A DNA stretch of 64,000 nt from positions 1 through 64,000 of the forward strand of contig JBFWOB010000026.1 of the NCBI GenBank assembly GCA_050250755.1, given 5' to 3'. This document shows, piece after piece, positions 43,174-51,284 of the stretch. The number at the start of each line of letters is the position of its first letter. Positions within the stretch are counted from its first letter, which is position 1. A program made the position numbers and the translations under genes. A model generated the notes under the pieces. It did not search any database, was not told where the DNA came from, and saw only the letters and a program-made list of their open reading frames with translations. The stretch is from Ga0077555 sp050250755. Its GTDB lineage: Bacteria; Pseudomonadota; Alphaproteobacteria; Rhizobiales; Hyphomicrobiaceae.

Positions 43174-43920
43174 ATGAAACTCACTGTGATCGGGTGTGGG
43201 GATGCTTTCGGCTCCGGCGGCAGGTTGCAAACCTGCTACCACCTCGATACCGGCGGCGAGCAGATTTTGATCGACTGCGGCGCGACATCGATCATCGGAT
43301 TGAATCGTCTTGGCATCGACACCACCCGTATCGGCACGATCGTCATCTCGCACCTTCACGGCGACCATTTCGGCGGCCTCGTCTGGTGGTTGCTTCACAG
43401 CCAGCACATTGCCAAACGCACGGTGCCACTGGTCGTCGCGGGCCCCCCCACTATCGAGACACGCTTCAAAGCGGCTGCCGAAGCCCTGTTCCCCGGCTCG
43501 ACCAAAGTACCATGCAGGTTCGAACTCTCCTTCGTCGAGATGCACGCCGGCGGGCCACCAACGAAACTCGCCGGCGCTCGAATGAGCGCCTACGAAGGCA
43601 ATCATCCATCGGGCGCTCCATCGCATTTGTTGCGGATCGAGACCGGCGGCAAGGTCATTGCCTTCACCGGCGACACGGAGTGGGTCGAGCCGGTTGTCGA
43701 TTGTGGGCGCAATGCCGATCTCTACATCATGGAATGCTTCGCGTTCGACGGTCCCATCCGCTATCACATGACGTGGGAGACGATCTCGGCGAACTTGAGC
43801 CGGATCGGCGCCCGCAAGGTGATGCTGACCCACATGAACGCCGGAATGCTCGCGCGTCGCGAGAAGGTGGCTGGGCCCGGTATCGTGCTCGCCGAGGATG
43901 GACTTGCCTTCGAAGTCTAG
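43174..43920 (+). CDS. MBL-fold metallohydrolase
   Basis: A 248-residue metallo-beta-lactamase-fold protein of the RNase Z-like group. The metal motif is Ser-His-Leu-His-Gly-Asp-His-Phe-Gly-Gly (about residues 59-68), further ligands are a His in Glu-Gly-Asn-His-Pro, the Asp in Phe-Thr-Gly-Asp-Thr and a C-terminal His in Leu-Thr-His-Met-Asn. CAGGAGG lies ten bases before the ATG. The next gene, a uracil-DNA glycosylase, overlaps its end by 23 bases if the first start is used. Substrate unknown. Confidence 0.9.
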   Translation: MKLTVIGCGDAFGSGGRLQTCYHLDTGGEQILIDCGATSIIGLNRLGIDTTRIGTIVISHLHGDHFGGLVWWLLHSQHIAKRTVPLVVAGPPTIETRFKAAAEALFPGSTKVPCRFELSFVEMHAGGPPTKLAGARMSAYEGNHPSGAPSHLLRIETGGKVIAFTGDTEWVEPVVDCGRNADLYIMECFAFDGPIRYHMTWETISANLSRIGARKVMLTHMNAGMLARREKVAGPGIVLAEDGLAFEV

Positions 43921-44608
43921 GACTATTGCCAAGACAGCATGCCACAATGGCCGGCCCCATCCGGGACCGACGCGGGATGCGTCGCTCGAAGCGCTGCTCG
44001 CCGAGTTGCGCGCTTGCCGCGTGTGCATCGAGACCCCCCGCGGCCGGCCACTTCCACATGAGCCCCGTCCGGTGGTCCGCGCGAGCAGGACGGCGCGGCT
44101 CGCGATCGTGGGCCAAGCGCCGGGAACGCGCGTTCATCAATCCGGCGTGCCGTTCACCGACCCCTCCGGCGACAGGCTCCGCAACTGGATGGGCGTGACC
44201 TCGGACGAATTCTATGACGAGACGCGCATCGCCATCATTCCGATGGGGTTCTGCTTTCCGGGTCTGAATTCAACCGGCGGAGATCTGCCGCCGCGGCCGG
44301 AATGCGCGCCCGCATGGCGCGATCGGCTCTTCGCGCAACTCCCCCAACTCGAACTCATATTGCTCGTCGGACTTTATGCGCAACAATGGCATCTGCCGAA
44401 AGAAATGGCTGGGCCCGTGTCCAAAAACGTTCGCCTCGGCCCTGCTTTTCATCCAGGTCCCGGTGCTCCACGAATGTTCCCCCTCCCGCATCCCTCATGG
44501 CGCAACAATCATTGGATCAAAGCCAATCCCTGGTTCGAAGTTGAGGTGCTTCCCAGTCTGAAGGAGGAAGTGCGCCGTCTGCTGGACGGTACGGTGCCGG
44601 TCACGTAG
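43898..44608 (+). CDS. Uracil-DNA glycosylase family protein with probable 4Fe-4S cluster
   Basis: A 236-residue member of the UDG superfamily. The active-site motif Gly-Gln-Ala-Pro-Gly (about residues 70-74) and the leucine-loop-side motif His-Pro-Ser-Trp-Arg-Asn replace the typical GEAPG and HPS blocks. Four cysteines are spaced as Cys40-x2-Cys43 and Cys119-x16-Cys136, matching the iron-sulfur ligands of family 4/5 enzymes. It removes uracil or related bases from DNA (family knowledge). The start at 43898 overlaps the MBL gene; a later start before the first Cys pair is possible. Co-transcription with the MBL gene is likely. Confidence 0.85.
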   Translation: MDLPSKSRTIAKTACHNGRPHPGPTRDASLEALLAELRACRVCIETPRGRPLPHEPRPVVRASRTARLAIVGQAPGTRVHQSGVPFTDPSGDRLRNWMGVTSDEFYDETRIAIIPMGFCFPGLNSTGGDLPPRPECAPAWRDRLFAQLPQLELILLVGLYAQQWHLPKEMAGPVSKNVRLGPAFHPGPGAPRMFPLPHPSWRNNHWIKANPWFEVEVLPSLKEEVRRLLDGTVPVT

Positions 44609-44689
44609 CTTGTGGGCGAACAAAGCTCGCGACATTCGACATCGGGCGGCTTTACAGACCGCGATCGCGCCCTTAAAGCCTAGTCGGCC

Positions 44690-44764
44690 GGGCGGTTAGC
44701 TCAGTGGTAGAGCGCCTCGTTTACACCGAGGATGTCGGGAGTTCGACCCTCTCACCGCCCACCA
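44690..44764 (+). tRNA. tRNA-Val (anticodon TAC)
   Basis: A full cloverleaf of 75 bases including an encoded CCA end. The acceptor stem is GGGCGGT/ACCGCCC, the D-arm contains AGCTCAGTGGTAGAGC, the anticodon stem is CCTCG/CGAGG with loop TTTACAC (anticodon TAC), and the T-arm has the invariant TTCGA in its loop with one G-T pair in its stem. It lies 80 bases after the glycosylase gene and is probably transcribed alone. Confidence 0.97.
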
Positions 44765-45103
44765 TTACAAATCAATGATTTAGATCGAACGATTGCCTTT
44801 TCTCGAAGTGCTTTCCGGGTCGATCAACATAAATCGAATGCAGGGGCTGCGGTCGTCTTCGGCCGCGTTGCCACCCCGATGCGGGCATTCTCAACGCACG
44901 CGCTGTGAATGGCTGCGGAACCCAATTCGGTTTCGTGGGGTTCAGCTTGCGTTCATGCACTGCCTTCTATCCGCTTACATCGATCCGAGCGATGTTTCGT
45001 TCGGGGGCTCGTGCAGCGCGCCCAGATCGAGCAGCCGCTAAAGGCAGACTAAGGCGGCCGCAGAAGGGACAGCGCGACCCACGAACGACGGGGAGATTGC
45101 GAC
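44765..45103. other. Intergenic region, no gene seen
   Basis: This 339-base stretch between the tRNA and the small secreted protein holds only short open frames on both strands, with no ribosome-binding site or recognisable protein pattern. GGGGAG shortly before 45104 serves the next gene. Confidence 0.6.
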
Positions 45104-45382
45104 GTGCTTCGGCGCAACATGCTGATACTGGCCGTGCTGGGGATGGCCGCGGCAACATCAGGCGCGCTCGCCGCAGACCCAAGCGTTGTGCCCAGAGCAT
45201 CTCCTGCGAAAATGGCCCAGTCCGACACGGCACCTGCCAAGCCTTTTCTGGTGGCTCGAAGCTGCGCCGGTGAATGCCAAGCACAGCATGACCGCTGCCG
45301 CGTGGAGACGAAGGGCAGCCGGACTTGTGACGAACTCCGCCAGCACTGTCTTCAGATCTGCTTGCAGAAAAAGAAGAAGTAG
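45104..45382 (+). CDS. Small secreted protein with six cysteines, unknown function
   Basis: A 92-residue protein with a signal peptide of about 23 residues (cleavage near Ala-Leu-Ala-Ala) and a mature part that ends in a helical Cys-rich segment: Cys-x3-Cys-x6-Cys, then Cys-x6-Cys-x3-Cys, closed by a Lys tail. The symmetric CX3C...CX3C-type spacing suggests a disulfide-linked helical hairpin. Start is the GTG at 45104 after GGGGAG, or the ATG five codons later. I do not recognise the family. It faces lutC end to end. Confidence 0.7.
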   Translation: MLRRNMLILAVLGMAAATSGALAADPSVVPRASPAKMAQSDTAPAKPFLVARSCAGECQAQHDRCRVETKGSRTCDELRQHCLQICLQKKKK

Positions 45383-45427
45383 CTCGGCCGGGACGCGGCT
45401 CACCCAGATCAGTGCACCACGTCGAGC

Positions 45428-46117
45428 CTAACCGACGATCACGACACAGAAACGACGGGGCCCGTGAGCACCCATCACCAAGCGGCCACCGACATCGGCG
45501 GTTCGCGACGCGCCCGACACAAAATTGAGCGTGCGCGGCATCGTCCCTCGGCCGTAGCGCTCACGAATACGATCGAAGGCCAGTTCGTAAGGCCCCACAA
45601 GATCGCTCGCCCGCAGAATCACAATGCTCGTCTCAGGGAGGAATGTAATCGTCACGGGATTGTCGGGTCCCGATGCCAGCATCAGTGTGCCCGTCTCGGC
45701 GATGCCAGCGACCGCATGCGACAGCCCCACGGCATCCGATGGCTCAGCGCGACCCTTCCGAACCTCAAGGGCTGGTTCCCGCGTCCAATCGACGGTCGCG
45801 AGCCACGGATCGTCACCGACGCGCAAGATCAGCGGTTGGTTCTGCCCGCGAAGGTAACCCGCGACGGCACCGGGAATTTCAGCCTCGCTGGCGGCCTCCA
45901 GCACGGTCGCGCTGCCTGCCCGAAGTTGTGCAGCAAACAAGGCCCTCAGGTGTGCCGCGTCCTGCAGTGCGCGCTCGGGTACGAGATGGGTGCGCTGGCC
46001 TTCGAGGCGTTTCATAACGGTTGTGCGGCGCGCATCTGCGCCACTCGCACCGAGCCGAGAGCGTATCCCGCCAAGGATTTTATCGCGCCGTATGGAGGCG
46101 TCTCCGGCGCCGGTCAT
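45428..46117 (-). CDS. lutC: LutC-like lactate utilisation protein
   Basis: A 229-residue LUD-domain protein of the LutC/YkgG family, part of the LutABC complex that oxidises L-lactate to pyruvate. The family's Ala-Ile-Ala-Glu-Thr-Gly-Thr-Leu motif is here Gly-Ile-Ala-Glu-Thr-Gly-Thr-Leu (about residues 143-150), followed by the strand with Thr-Ile-Thr-Phe-Leu-Pro-Glu and the C-terminal Ser-Arg-Thr-Ala-Asp-Val block. The ATG overlaps the lutB stop (ATGA), so the two are coupled. lutA is not adjacent. Confidence 0.88.
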   Translation of the reverse strand: MTGAGDASIRRDKILGGIRSRLGASGADARRTTVMKRLEGQRTHLVPERALQDAAHLRALFAAQLRAGSATVLEAASEAEIPGAVAGYLRGQNQPLILRVGDDPWLATVDWTREPALEVRKGRAEPSDAVGLSHAVAGIAETGTLMLASGPDNPVTITFLPETSIVILRASDLVGPYELAFDRIRERYGRGTMPRTLNFVSGASRTADVGGRLVMGAHGPRRFCVVIVG

Positions 46118-47541
46118 CTCGGGACCCCTCGCTTGCTTTCCGCCCAGAGCTGCTGAAACGTCCGGCCTTGCGGCGCTGCGAGATCGCGATGACGTGTCCA
46201 GCCGCCCGTCAACGGCAGACTCCGGAAAGAGCCGCGTGACCGGCCGAGCGCTCCCGCGGCAGCAATACCAAGCCTAGCCATCCGATGATAGAGACGCGGC
46301 CGCTGCGCGAAGAACGACCAGATACCAAGCGCAAACCGAGCGACCTTGCCGCCGCCGCCGCTCGCGAACTCGCGCGTTCGCCACTCACGCATGAGGCCCG
46401 GCAACGGGATTTTCATGGGGCAAACACTTTCGCAGCGCCCGCAGAAGGTCGATGCGTTTGGCAGATCGCTCGCCTCGCCGAGCCCGATCAGGGCGGGATT
46501 CAGCACCGCGCCGATAGGCCCTGGATAGACCCAGCCATAGGCATGACCGCCGACGGCACCGTAGACAGGGCAGTGATTCATGCACGCACCACAGCGGATG
46601 CAGCGAAGCACTTCCTGGAATGGCGAGCCGAGCAAAGCCGAGCGGCCGTTGTCGAGAACCACGACGTGGTATTCCTCGGGACCGTCCGGGTCCTCGGCGC
46701 GACGCGGCCCCGTCGAGAACGTCGTGTAGACAGAGAACTCTTGCCCGGTTGCCGAGCGCGCCAGCAGACGCAGCAGCGTGGACACATCCTCGAGCGTCGG
46801 CACCACCTTATCGATCGACGTGATGACGATGTGCACACGCGCCAGCGATTGCGTGAGATCGCCGTTGCCTTCGTTCGTCACGATGATCGAAGAGCCCGTC
46901 TCGGCGATGAGAAAATTGGCGCCCGTGATACCAACGTCAGCCTTGATGAACTTCTCGCGCAAAATCTCTCGCGCCTCGCTGACGATTTTGACTGGTTCGT
47001 CCAGTGGGCGGTCCTTCGGCAGATGCGTATGATGGCGACGAAAATCTGCTTCGATCTGCGCTTCGGTCAGATGGATTGCAGGCGCAATGATGTGGCTCGG
47101 CGTCTCGTGACGGATCTGGACGAGGTACTCACCGAGGTCCGTCTCGACGACCTCGAGGCCAGCCCTTTCCAGATGCGCATTGAGCCCGATTTCCTCCGAC
47201 ACCATGGACTTGCCTTTGGTGACGAGGCGGGCATTAGCAGCGCGACAGATCCCGCCGATGATGTCACGAGCATCAGCGGCCGTCGGCGCCCAATGTACTT
47301 TGGCGCCTGCTGCTGTTGCTTTGGTTTCCCATGCCTCGAGATAGAGGTCGAGATTCGCTATTGTGTGGTTCTTGATGTCCCGGCCGACATCACGCAGGGC
47401 TTCGAACTCGGGAAGTCGAGCTTTGGCCGCCGCCCGCTGCGCCACGAGCCCGGTCGGCAATCCCGCTAGAGCCCGTTGAAGCTGCGTGTCGTTGAGCGCG
47501 CTTTTGACGTTCGATTTGAAAGCGCGAGCCGTGACGTCCAT
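46114..47541 (-). CDS. lutB: LutB-like iron-sulfur lactate utilisation protein
   Basis: A 475-residue LutB/YkgF protein: an N-terminal LUD domain (about 60-300, with Glu-Thr-Gly-Ser-Ser-Ile-Ile-Val-Thr-Asn-Glu-Gly-Asn-Gly) and two 4Fe-4S sites, Cys-Ile-Arg-Cys-Gly-Ala-Cys-x3-Cys-Pro near 310-321 and Cys-Gly-Arg-Cys-x3-Cys-Pro near 360-369, then the usual C-terminal tail. It transfers electrons in LutABC. The third subunit LutA, normally the first gene of the operon, is missing here: a secreted unknown protein lies upstream instead. Confidence 0.92.
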   Translation of the reverse strand: MDVTARAFKSNVKSALNDTQLQRALAGLPTGLVAQRAAAKARLPEFEALRDVGRDIKNHTIANLDLYLEAWETKATAAGAKVHWAPTAADARDIIGGICRAANARLVTKGKSMVSEEIGLNAHLERAGLEVVETDLGEYLVQIRHETPSHIIAPAIHLTEAQIEADFRRHHTHLPKDRPLDEPVKIVSEAREILREKFIKADVGITGANFLIAETGSSIIVTNEGNGDLTQSLARVHIVITSIDKVVPTLEDVSTLLRLLARSATGQEFSVYTTFSTGPRRAEDPDGPEEYHVVVLDNGRSALLGSPFQEVLRCIRCGACMNHCPVYGAVGGHAYGWVYPGPIGAVLNPALIGLGEASDLPNASTFCGRCESVCPMKIPLPGLMREWRTREFASGGGGKVARFALGIWSFFAQRPRLYHRMARLGIAAAGALGRSRGSFRSLPLTGGWTRHRDLAAPQGRTFQQLWAESKRGVPR

Positions 47542-47631
47542 CTGCCAGCCGTCCTTATCCTCTTCGCCCTATGTTTAAGGCGAACGGCACGCGGAGGCGA
47601 GAACAGATGAGCCAAATTTCCCGTTAGACAC

Positions 47632-48822
47632 CTACTGCCCGAAGTTTGGCGCAAATGCCGATTGGCGAAGGAGTTGCACAGGCCTCACGAGAACAGGGCC
47701 ATGAGACTGCCTCGGGCGCTCGTCGGGCCGACGTGCGAGTTGGATTGGGCCAACCAATTGCGGCACGTCGTCCGCGGAGGCCGTTTCTCGACGGCCATCT
47801 GTCTGTTCCAGCACGGATCGCGGCGGTACGAAAGCCCGCTCGGCAACCGCCAACTGCCGCGACCGTCCCGGCCGGGCGATAAGATTGGCCAATCCACCCT
47901 GCACTGACGCGATACGAGAGGGTTGCGCTGCAAAGAATGGCAAAGCGACGGTCCCGCGCCCGCGTCCTGTGCGGAGGAACTCGAGCCGACGCTCGTAGCT
48001 CTCGAGCATCGGCAAGCCCTCGCGACCTCGATGATTGACCACGCGAAGCTGCGGCGCTGCTCGCTTAACGATGGACGCCAGTACGATGCCGCCACGTTCC
48101 TGTAGCGACTCGAGTGCATCCGTCATGTTCTTCGCAACCTCGACGCCCGGGCCGGCGCTGCCGTAGTTGGTCGCATGTACGCTCACGACATTGTAGGGCG
48201 CCACCTGCACAATCACCACGTAGCGATGCCCGCGCGCATCCAACCCTACCTTGCTCAGGTAGAACGGCACGAATACGCGACCGTTGTGCGAGGAGATCGT
48301 GTCGTAGGTGTCGGTGTTGTGCGAGCTGTTGTGGAACTCGTGAAAAACGAAATAGCGCATGCTTCGATAGCTGCGCAGGCCATCTTGCCGGCCTCTCCGC
48401 ATTGGGCGTGGACTGTGCGCAACGAGGACGTACTCAGTGGGCGAAACCCAGATCCGTCCGGAAGGAATCCAACCGTCGCGCGTCATTCTTGGCAGCTCCA
48501 ACTCGCAATCGAGCAGCACGCACTCGCGAAATGCGGACGCATTGGGAGCCCTGAAGTCGGTGGCTGCCAGCGTTGCCATCGCGGCATTGTAGGCGGATTG
48601 GCCACGCTCGGTGCGATAGAGAGGCCAGCCGCCGATGATCGACTGGTCGCCTTCGCTTCTCGGCCGGTCCGCGGCGCGCTCACGGGAGACGTCCATGTTG
48701 CGATCGAGAATTCTCGCGCCGTCCTGAGCCACGGCGGTCGTCGGCACCACGAACGGGTTGACCATCAGTGTCATCATCGCAATCGCGATGATTTCGCCAG
48801 TTATACGCAATACGCCACGCAC
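47632..48822 (-). CDS. Secreted protein of unknown function
   Basis: A 396-residue protein with a hydrophobic export signal (about residues 8-33, Ala-Val-Ala-Gln end). The middle contains a well-conserved-looking stretch around Phe-Val-Phe-His-Glu-Phe-His-Asn-Ser-Ser-His-Asn (about 163-174) and a second His-Asn a few residues later, which could bind metal although it is not a standard HExxH. The last 80 residues are Arg/Pro/Gln-rich and low in structure. I do not recognise the family. It is upstream of lutBC on the same strand (gap about 90 bases), which may be coincidence. Confidence 0.7.
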   Translation of the reverse strand: MRGVLRITGEIIAIAMMTLMVNPFVVPTTAVAQDGARILDRNMDVSRERAADRPRSEGDQSIIGGWPLYRTERGQSAYNAAMATLAATDFRAPNASAFRECVLLDCELELPRMTRDGWIPSGRIWVSPTEYVLVAHSPRPMRRGRQDGLRSYRSMRYFVFHEFHNSSHNTDTYDTISSHNGRVFVPFYLSKVGLDARGHRYVVIVQVAPYNVVSVHATNYGSAGPGVEVAKNMTDALESLQERGGIVLASIVKRAAPQLRVVNHRGREGLPMLESYERRLEFLRTGRGRGTVALPFFAAQPSRIASVQGGLANLIARPGRSRQLAVAERAFVPPRSVLEQTDGRRETASADDVPQLVGPIQLARRPDERPRQSHGPVLVRPVQLLRQSAFAPNFGQ

Positions 48823-49282
48823 GCTCCGACCACTCCCCGCTGTCCGATCCCTTTCCTGCCGCGCGAAGGCGGCCGAACAAGGCCCCAGAGGTGGCGAAAG
48901 TTAGCCGACAGCCTGTTTAAGGATACTGAAAGGGAAGGGTTAATGGTGCGTAGCGCTCTGTTTCCGATAGAGAATCCAGGCGGCCTGTGTTGCCGGAAGC
49001 ATCCGAAGAATTCATCCAAAAGCCGATAAAACCGCATGCTTTCGCGGTCGACGACCCGCAATCCGTGCGCGGCAAGAAACGGCGCCGCCCAATTTCCTCC
49101 AAGGTTAAATAAAATACTACGGCTGGCGAACGCTAGGCCCGTCCATAAGCGCTATCACGACGGACACGCCCCTTCACTCTCCGAGCCGGCGCCACTTGCG
49201 CGATCGCCCAGGGCTTGGGATACCCCGCCACAGAATGACCGCGCAGATGAAAAGCGCGCCGATGCCCAAGGGAACCACCCCC
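48823..49282. other. Divergent promoter region, no gene seen
   Basis: This 460-base gap separates the secreted unknown gene (minus) from pgk (plus). An AT-rich patch near 49103-49122 (TTAAATAAAATACT) is a candidate promoter element for pgk, but no matching -35 box is clear. Short open frames present on both strands show no ribosome-binding site or protein pattern. Confidence 0.45.
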
Positions 49283-50491
49283 ATGAACCTCGATGCCATT
49301 CGGACCATCTCGTCCGCCGATGTGGCAGGAAAGCGCGTCCTTGTTCGCGCCGACCTGAACGTGCCCGCCAAGGACGGCCGCGTAACTGACACGACGCGCC
49401 TCGAGCGTCTCGTTCCTGGCATCAAGGACCTGATGGCGCGCAAGGCGAGGGTCATCATCCTCTCGCACTTCGGTCGCCCGAAAAAAGGCCCTGACAAGGA
49501 GAACTCGCTTGCGCCGGTCGCGGCAGAGCTTTCACGGCTGTTGGGTGTTGCGGTGCCGCTTGGTACCGACTGCATCGGCTCTGAGGCCCAGGCGGCAGTC
49601 GATGCCCTTCAGCCGGGCGCTGTGCTGGTGCTCGAGAACACCCGCTTTCATAAGGGCGAGGAAAAGAACGACCCCACCTTCACTGCGGAGCTGGCCAAGC
49701 TCGGCGATATCTTCGTCAATGACGCCTTCTCGGCCGCTCACCGCGCGCACGCTTCGACGGCCGGGCTCGCCGATCATCTGCCAGCCTATGCGGGTCCGCT
49801 AATGATGGAGGAGATCAACGCGCTGAGGTCTGCGCTCGAAAAGCCGGAGCGACCCACCGCCGCGGTGGTCGGCGGCGCCAAGGTATCGACCAAGATTCCG
49901 GTACTGATGAACCTGCTCCCAAAAGTCGACAAGCTGATCATCGGCGGCGGCATGGCCAACACATTCTTACTGGCGAAAGGGATCTCTGTCGGCAAATCAC
50001 TCGCGGAGCCGGATCTTGCCGCTAAAGCGCGCGAGATCATGGACGCCGCATCCGGTCGCGGCTGCGAGATCGTCCTTCCGACGGACGCAGTCGTCTCACC
50101 TGAGTTCAAGGCTGGCGCACCCGCAACAACGGTACCTCTCGACAAAGTACCGGCCGACCAGATGATCCTGGATGTCGGCCCGGTATCGGTAAAACGCCTC
50201 ATCGATGTTCTCTCCGGCTGTAAAACATTGCTGTGGAACGGCCCCCTCGGCGCCTTCGAGATCGAGCCGTTCGGTGCCGGCACCTTCGCGCTCGCCAAGG
50301 AGGCGGCGAAGCTGACGAAGGCCGGTAAGCTGGTCTCGGTAGCGGGGGGCGGCGACACCGTTGCAGCACTCAATGCCGCGGGCGTAACGGACGACTTCAC
50401 ATATGTCTCGTCAGCAGGAGGAGCGTTCCTCGAATGGCTTGAAGGGCGCGAGCTCCCCGGGGTCACCGCACTCGCCCAAACGAAAGCCTGA
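49283..50491 (+). CDS. pgk: Phosphoglycerate kinase
   Basis: A 402-residue cytoplasmic glycolytic enzyme that forms ATP from 1,3-bisphosphoglycerate. The N-terminal domain begins with Arg-Val-Leu-Val-Arg-Ala-Asp-Leu-Asn-Val-Pro, has Ser-His-Phe-Gly-Arg-Pro and Glu-Asn-Thr-Arg-Phe; the nucleotide-binding half has Gly-Gly-Ala-Lys-Val-Ser-x-Lys and ends with Val-Ala-Gly-Gly-Gly-Asp-Thr-Val. The ATG at 49283 starts the family sequence; the longer frame adds 29 residues. gph follows one base after the stop, then ccdA and thiD, but gap and fba, common partners, are not in the window. Confidence 0.97.
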   Translation: MNLDAIRTISSADVAGKRVLVRADLNVPAKDGRVTDTTRLERLVPGIKDLMARKARVIILSHFGRPKKGPDKENSLAPVAAELSRLLGVAVPLGTDCIGSEAQAAVDALQPGAVLVLENTRFHKGEEKNDPTFTAELAKLGDIFVNDAFSAAHRAHASTAGLADHLPAYAGPLMMEEINALRSALEKPERPTAAVVGGAKVSTKIPVLMNLLPKVDKLIIGGGMANTFLLAKGISVGKSLAEPDLAAKAREIMDAASGRGCEIVLPTDAVVSPEFKAGAPATTVPLDKVPADQMILDVGPVSVKRLIDVLSGCKTLLWNGPLGAFEIEPFGAGTFALAKEAAKLTKAGKLVSVAGGGDTVAALNAAGVTDDFTYVSSAGGAFLEWLEGRELPGVTALAQTKA

Positions 50492-50492
50492 C

Positions 50493-51200
50493 ATGACGAC
50501 ATCAACCGGTACCACCGCTTGGCCGCGTGCGATCGTCTTCGATCTCGACGGCACCCTGGTCGATAGCGCACCCGACATCCAACTTGCCATCAACGCAGCA
50601 TTCAAGCCATTCGGTCTGCCACCGTTCGACCTGCCAGCCGTCACAACCATGATCGGAGGCGGCGCGCGCCCAGCCATCAGCCGGGCAGCAGCATTAGCCG
50701 GCCTCTCGCTCTCCGAGTCCGAGACAGATGATGCGCTCGCCCGCTTCTACCCGGTTTATGCCGAAGCGTCGTCGGCGGGCCGTGGTCTCTATCCGGGCGC
50801 CAAGGAGCTTCTGTCCGGCCTTGCGAGCCAGAGCATTCCGCTTGGCCTGTGCACCAACAAAGCCGAGCCAATCGCCGAAATCGCACTTGATGCGCTTGGA
50901 ATCCGCCACTTCTTCGGGTCCGTCGTCGGTGCTCGCGACGATCTTCCGAAAAAGCCGGATCCAGCCGCGCTTCGTGCAGCATTCACGCCCCTCGTCGCCG
51001 ACGTCGTAGCGGCAGATGTGCTGATGATTGGCGATACGACGGCCGACATTGGCGCGGCACGCGCTGCAGGCTGCCGCTCCATTGCCATCACCCATGGCTA
51101 TTCGCGCGTGCCGGTCATCGAGCTCGGTGCCGACGCAATCGTCGACAATCTGGCCGAGATCCCCGCTGCACTTGCCAGGCTTGCGCGCGCGAACTCGTGA
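50493..51200 (+). CDS. gph: Phosphoglycolate phosphatase, HAD family
   Basis: A 235-residue HAD phosphatase. Motif I Phe-Asp-Leu-Asp-Gly-Thr-Leu-Val-Asp-Ser (about residues 16-25), motif II Cys-Thr-Asn-Lys, motif III Lys-Lys-Pro-Asp-Pro and motif IV Ile-Gly-Asp-Thr-Thr-Ala-Asp fit phosphoglycolate phosphatase, which recycles the 2-phosphoglycolate formed by DNA repair or by RuBisCO. The ATG follows the pgk stop by one base, so the two are one transcript. Related HAD phosphatases cannot be fully excluded. Confidence 0.88.
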   Translation: MTTSTGTTAWPRAIVFDLDGTLVDSAPDIQLAINAAFKPFGLPPFDLPAVTTMIGGGARPAISRAAALAGLSLSESETDDALARFYPVYAEASSAGRGLYPGAKELLSGLASQSIPLGLCTNKAEPIAEIALDALGIRHFFGSVVGARDDLPKKPDPAALRAAFTPLVADVVAADVLMIGDTTADIGAARAAGCRSIAITHGYSRVPVIELGADAIVDNLAEIPAALARLARANS

Positions 51201-51284
51201 CCGGGCTTGATTTGCGGCGGAGCACGAACGTGCTTACGTGAATACCTTTGAACGCTCCACGCAACACGCACCCGACCAGAGAGC

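Noticed and set aside
42499..44028. A 509-codon minus-strand frame opposite the GST and MBL genes
   Set aside because: Antisense shadow of two well-supported genes; no domain seen.
46285..47469. A 394-codon plus-strand frame opposite lutB
   Set aside because: Arg-rich antisense shadow; lutB is certain from its Fe-S motifs.
51205..51250. Small hairpin AGCACG/CGTGCT between gph and ccdA
   Set aside because: Stem of six base pairs without T-run; too weak to call a terminator.
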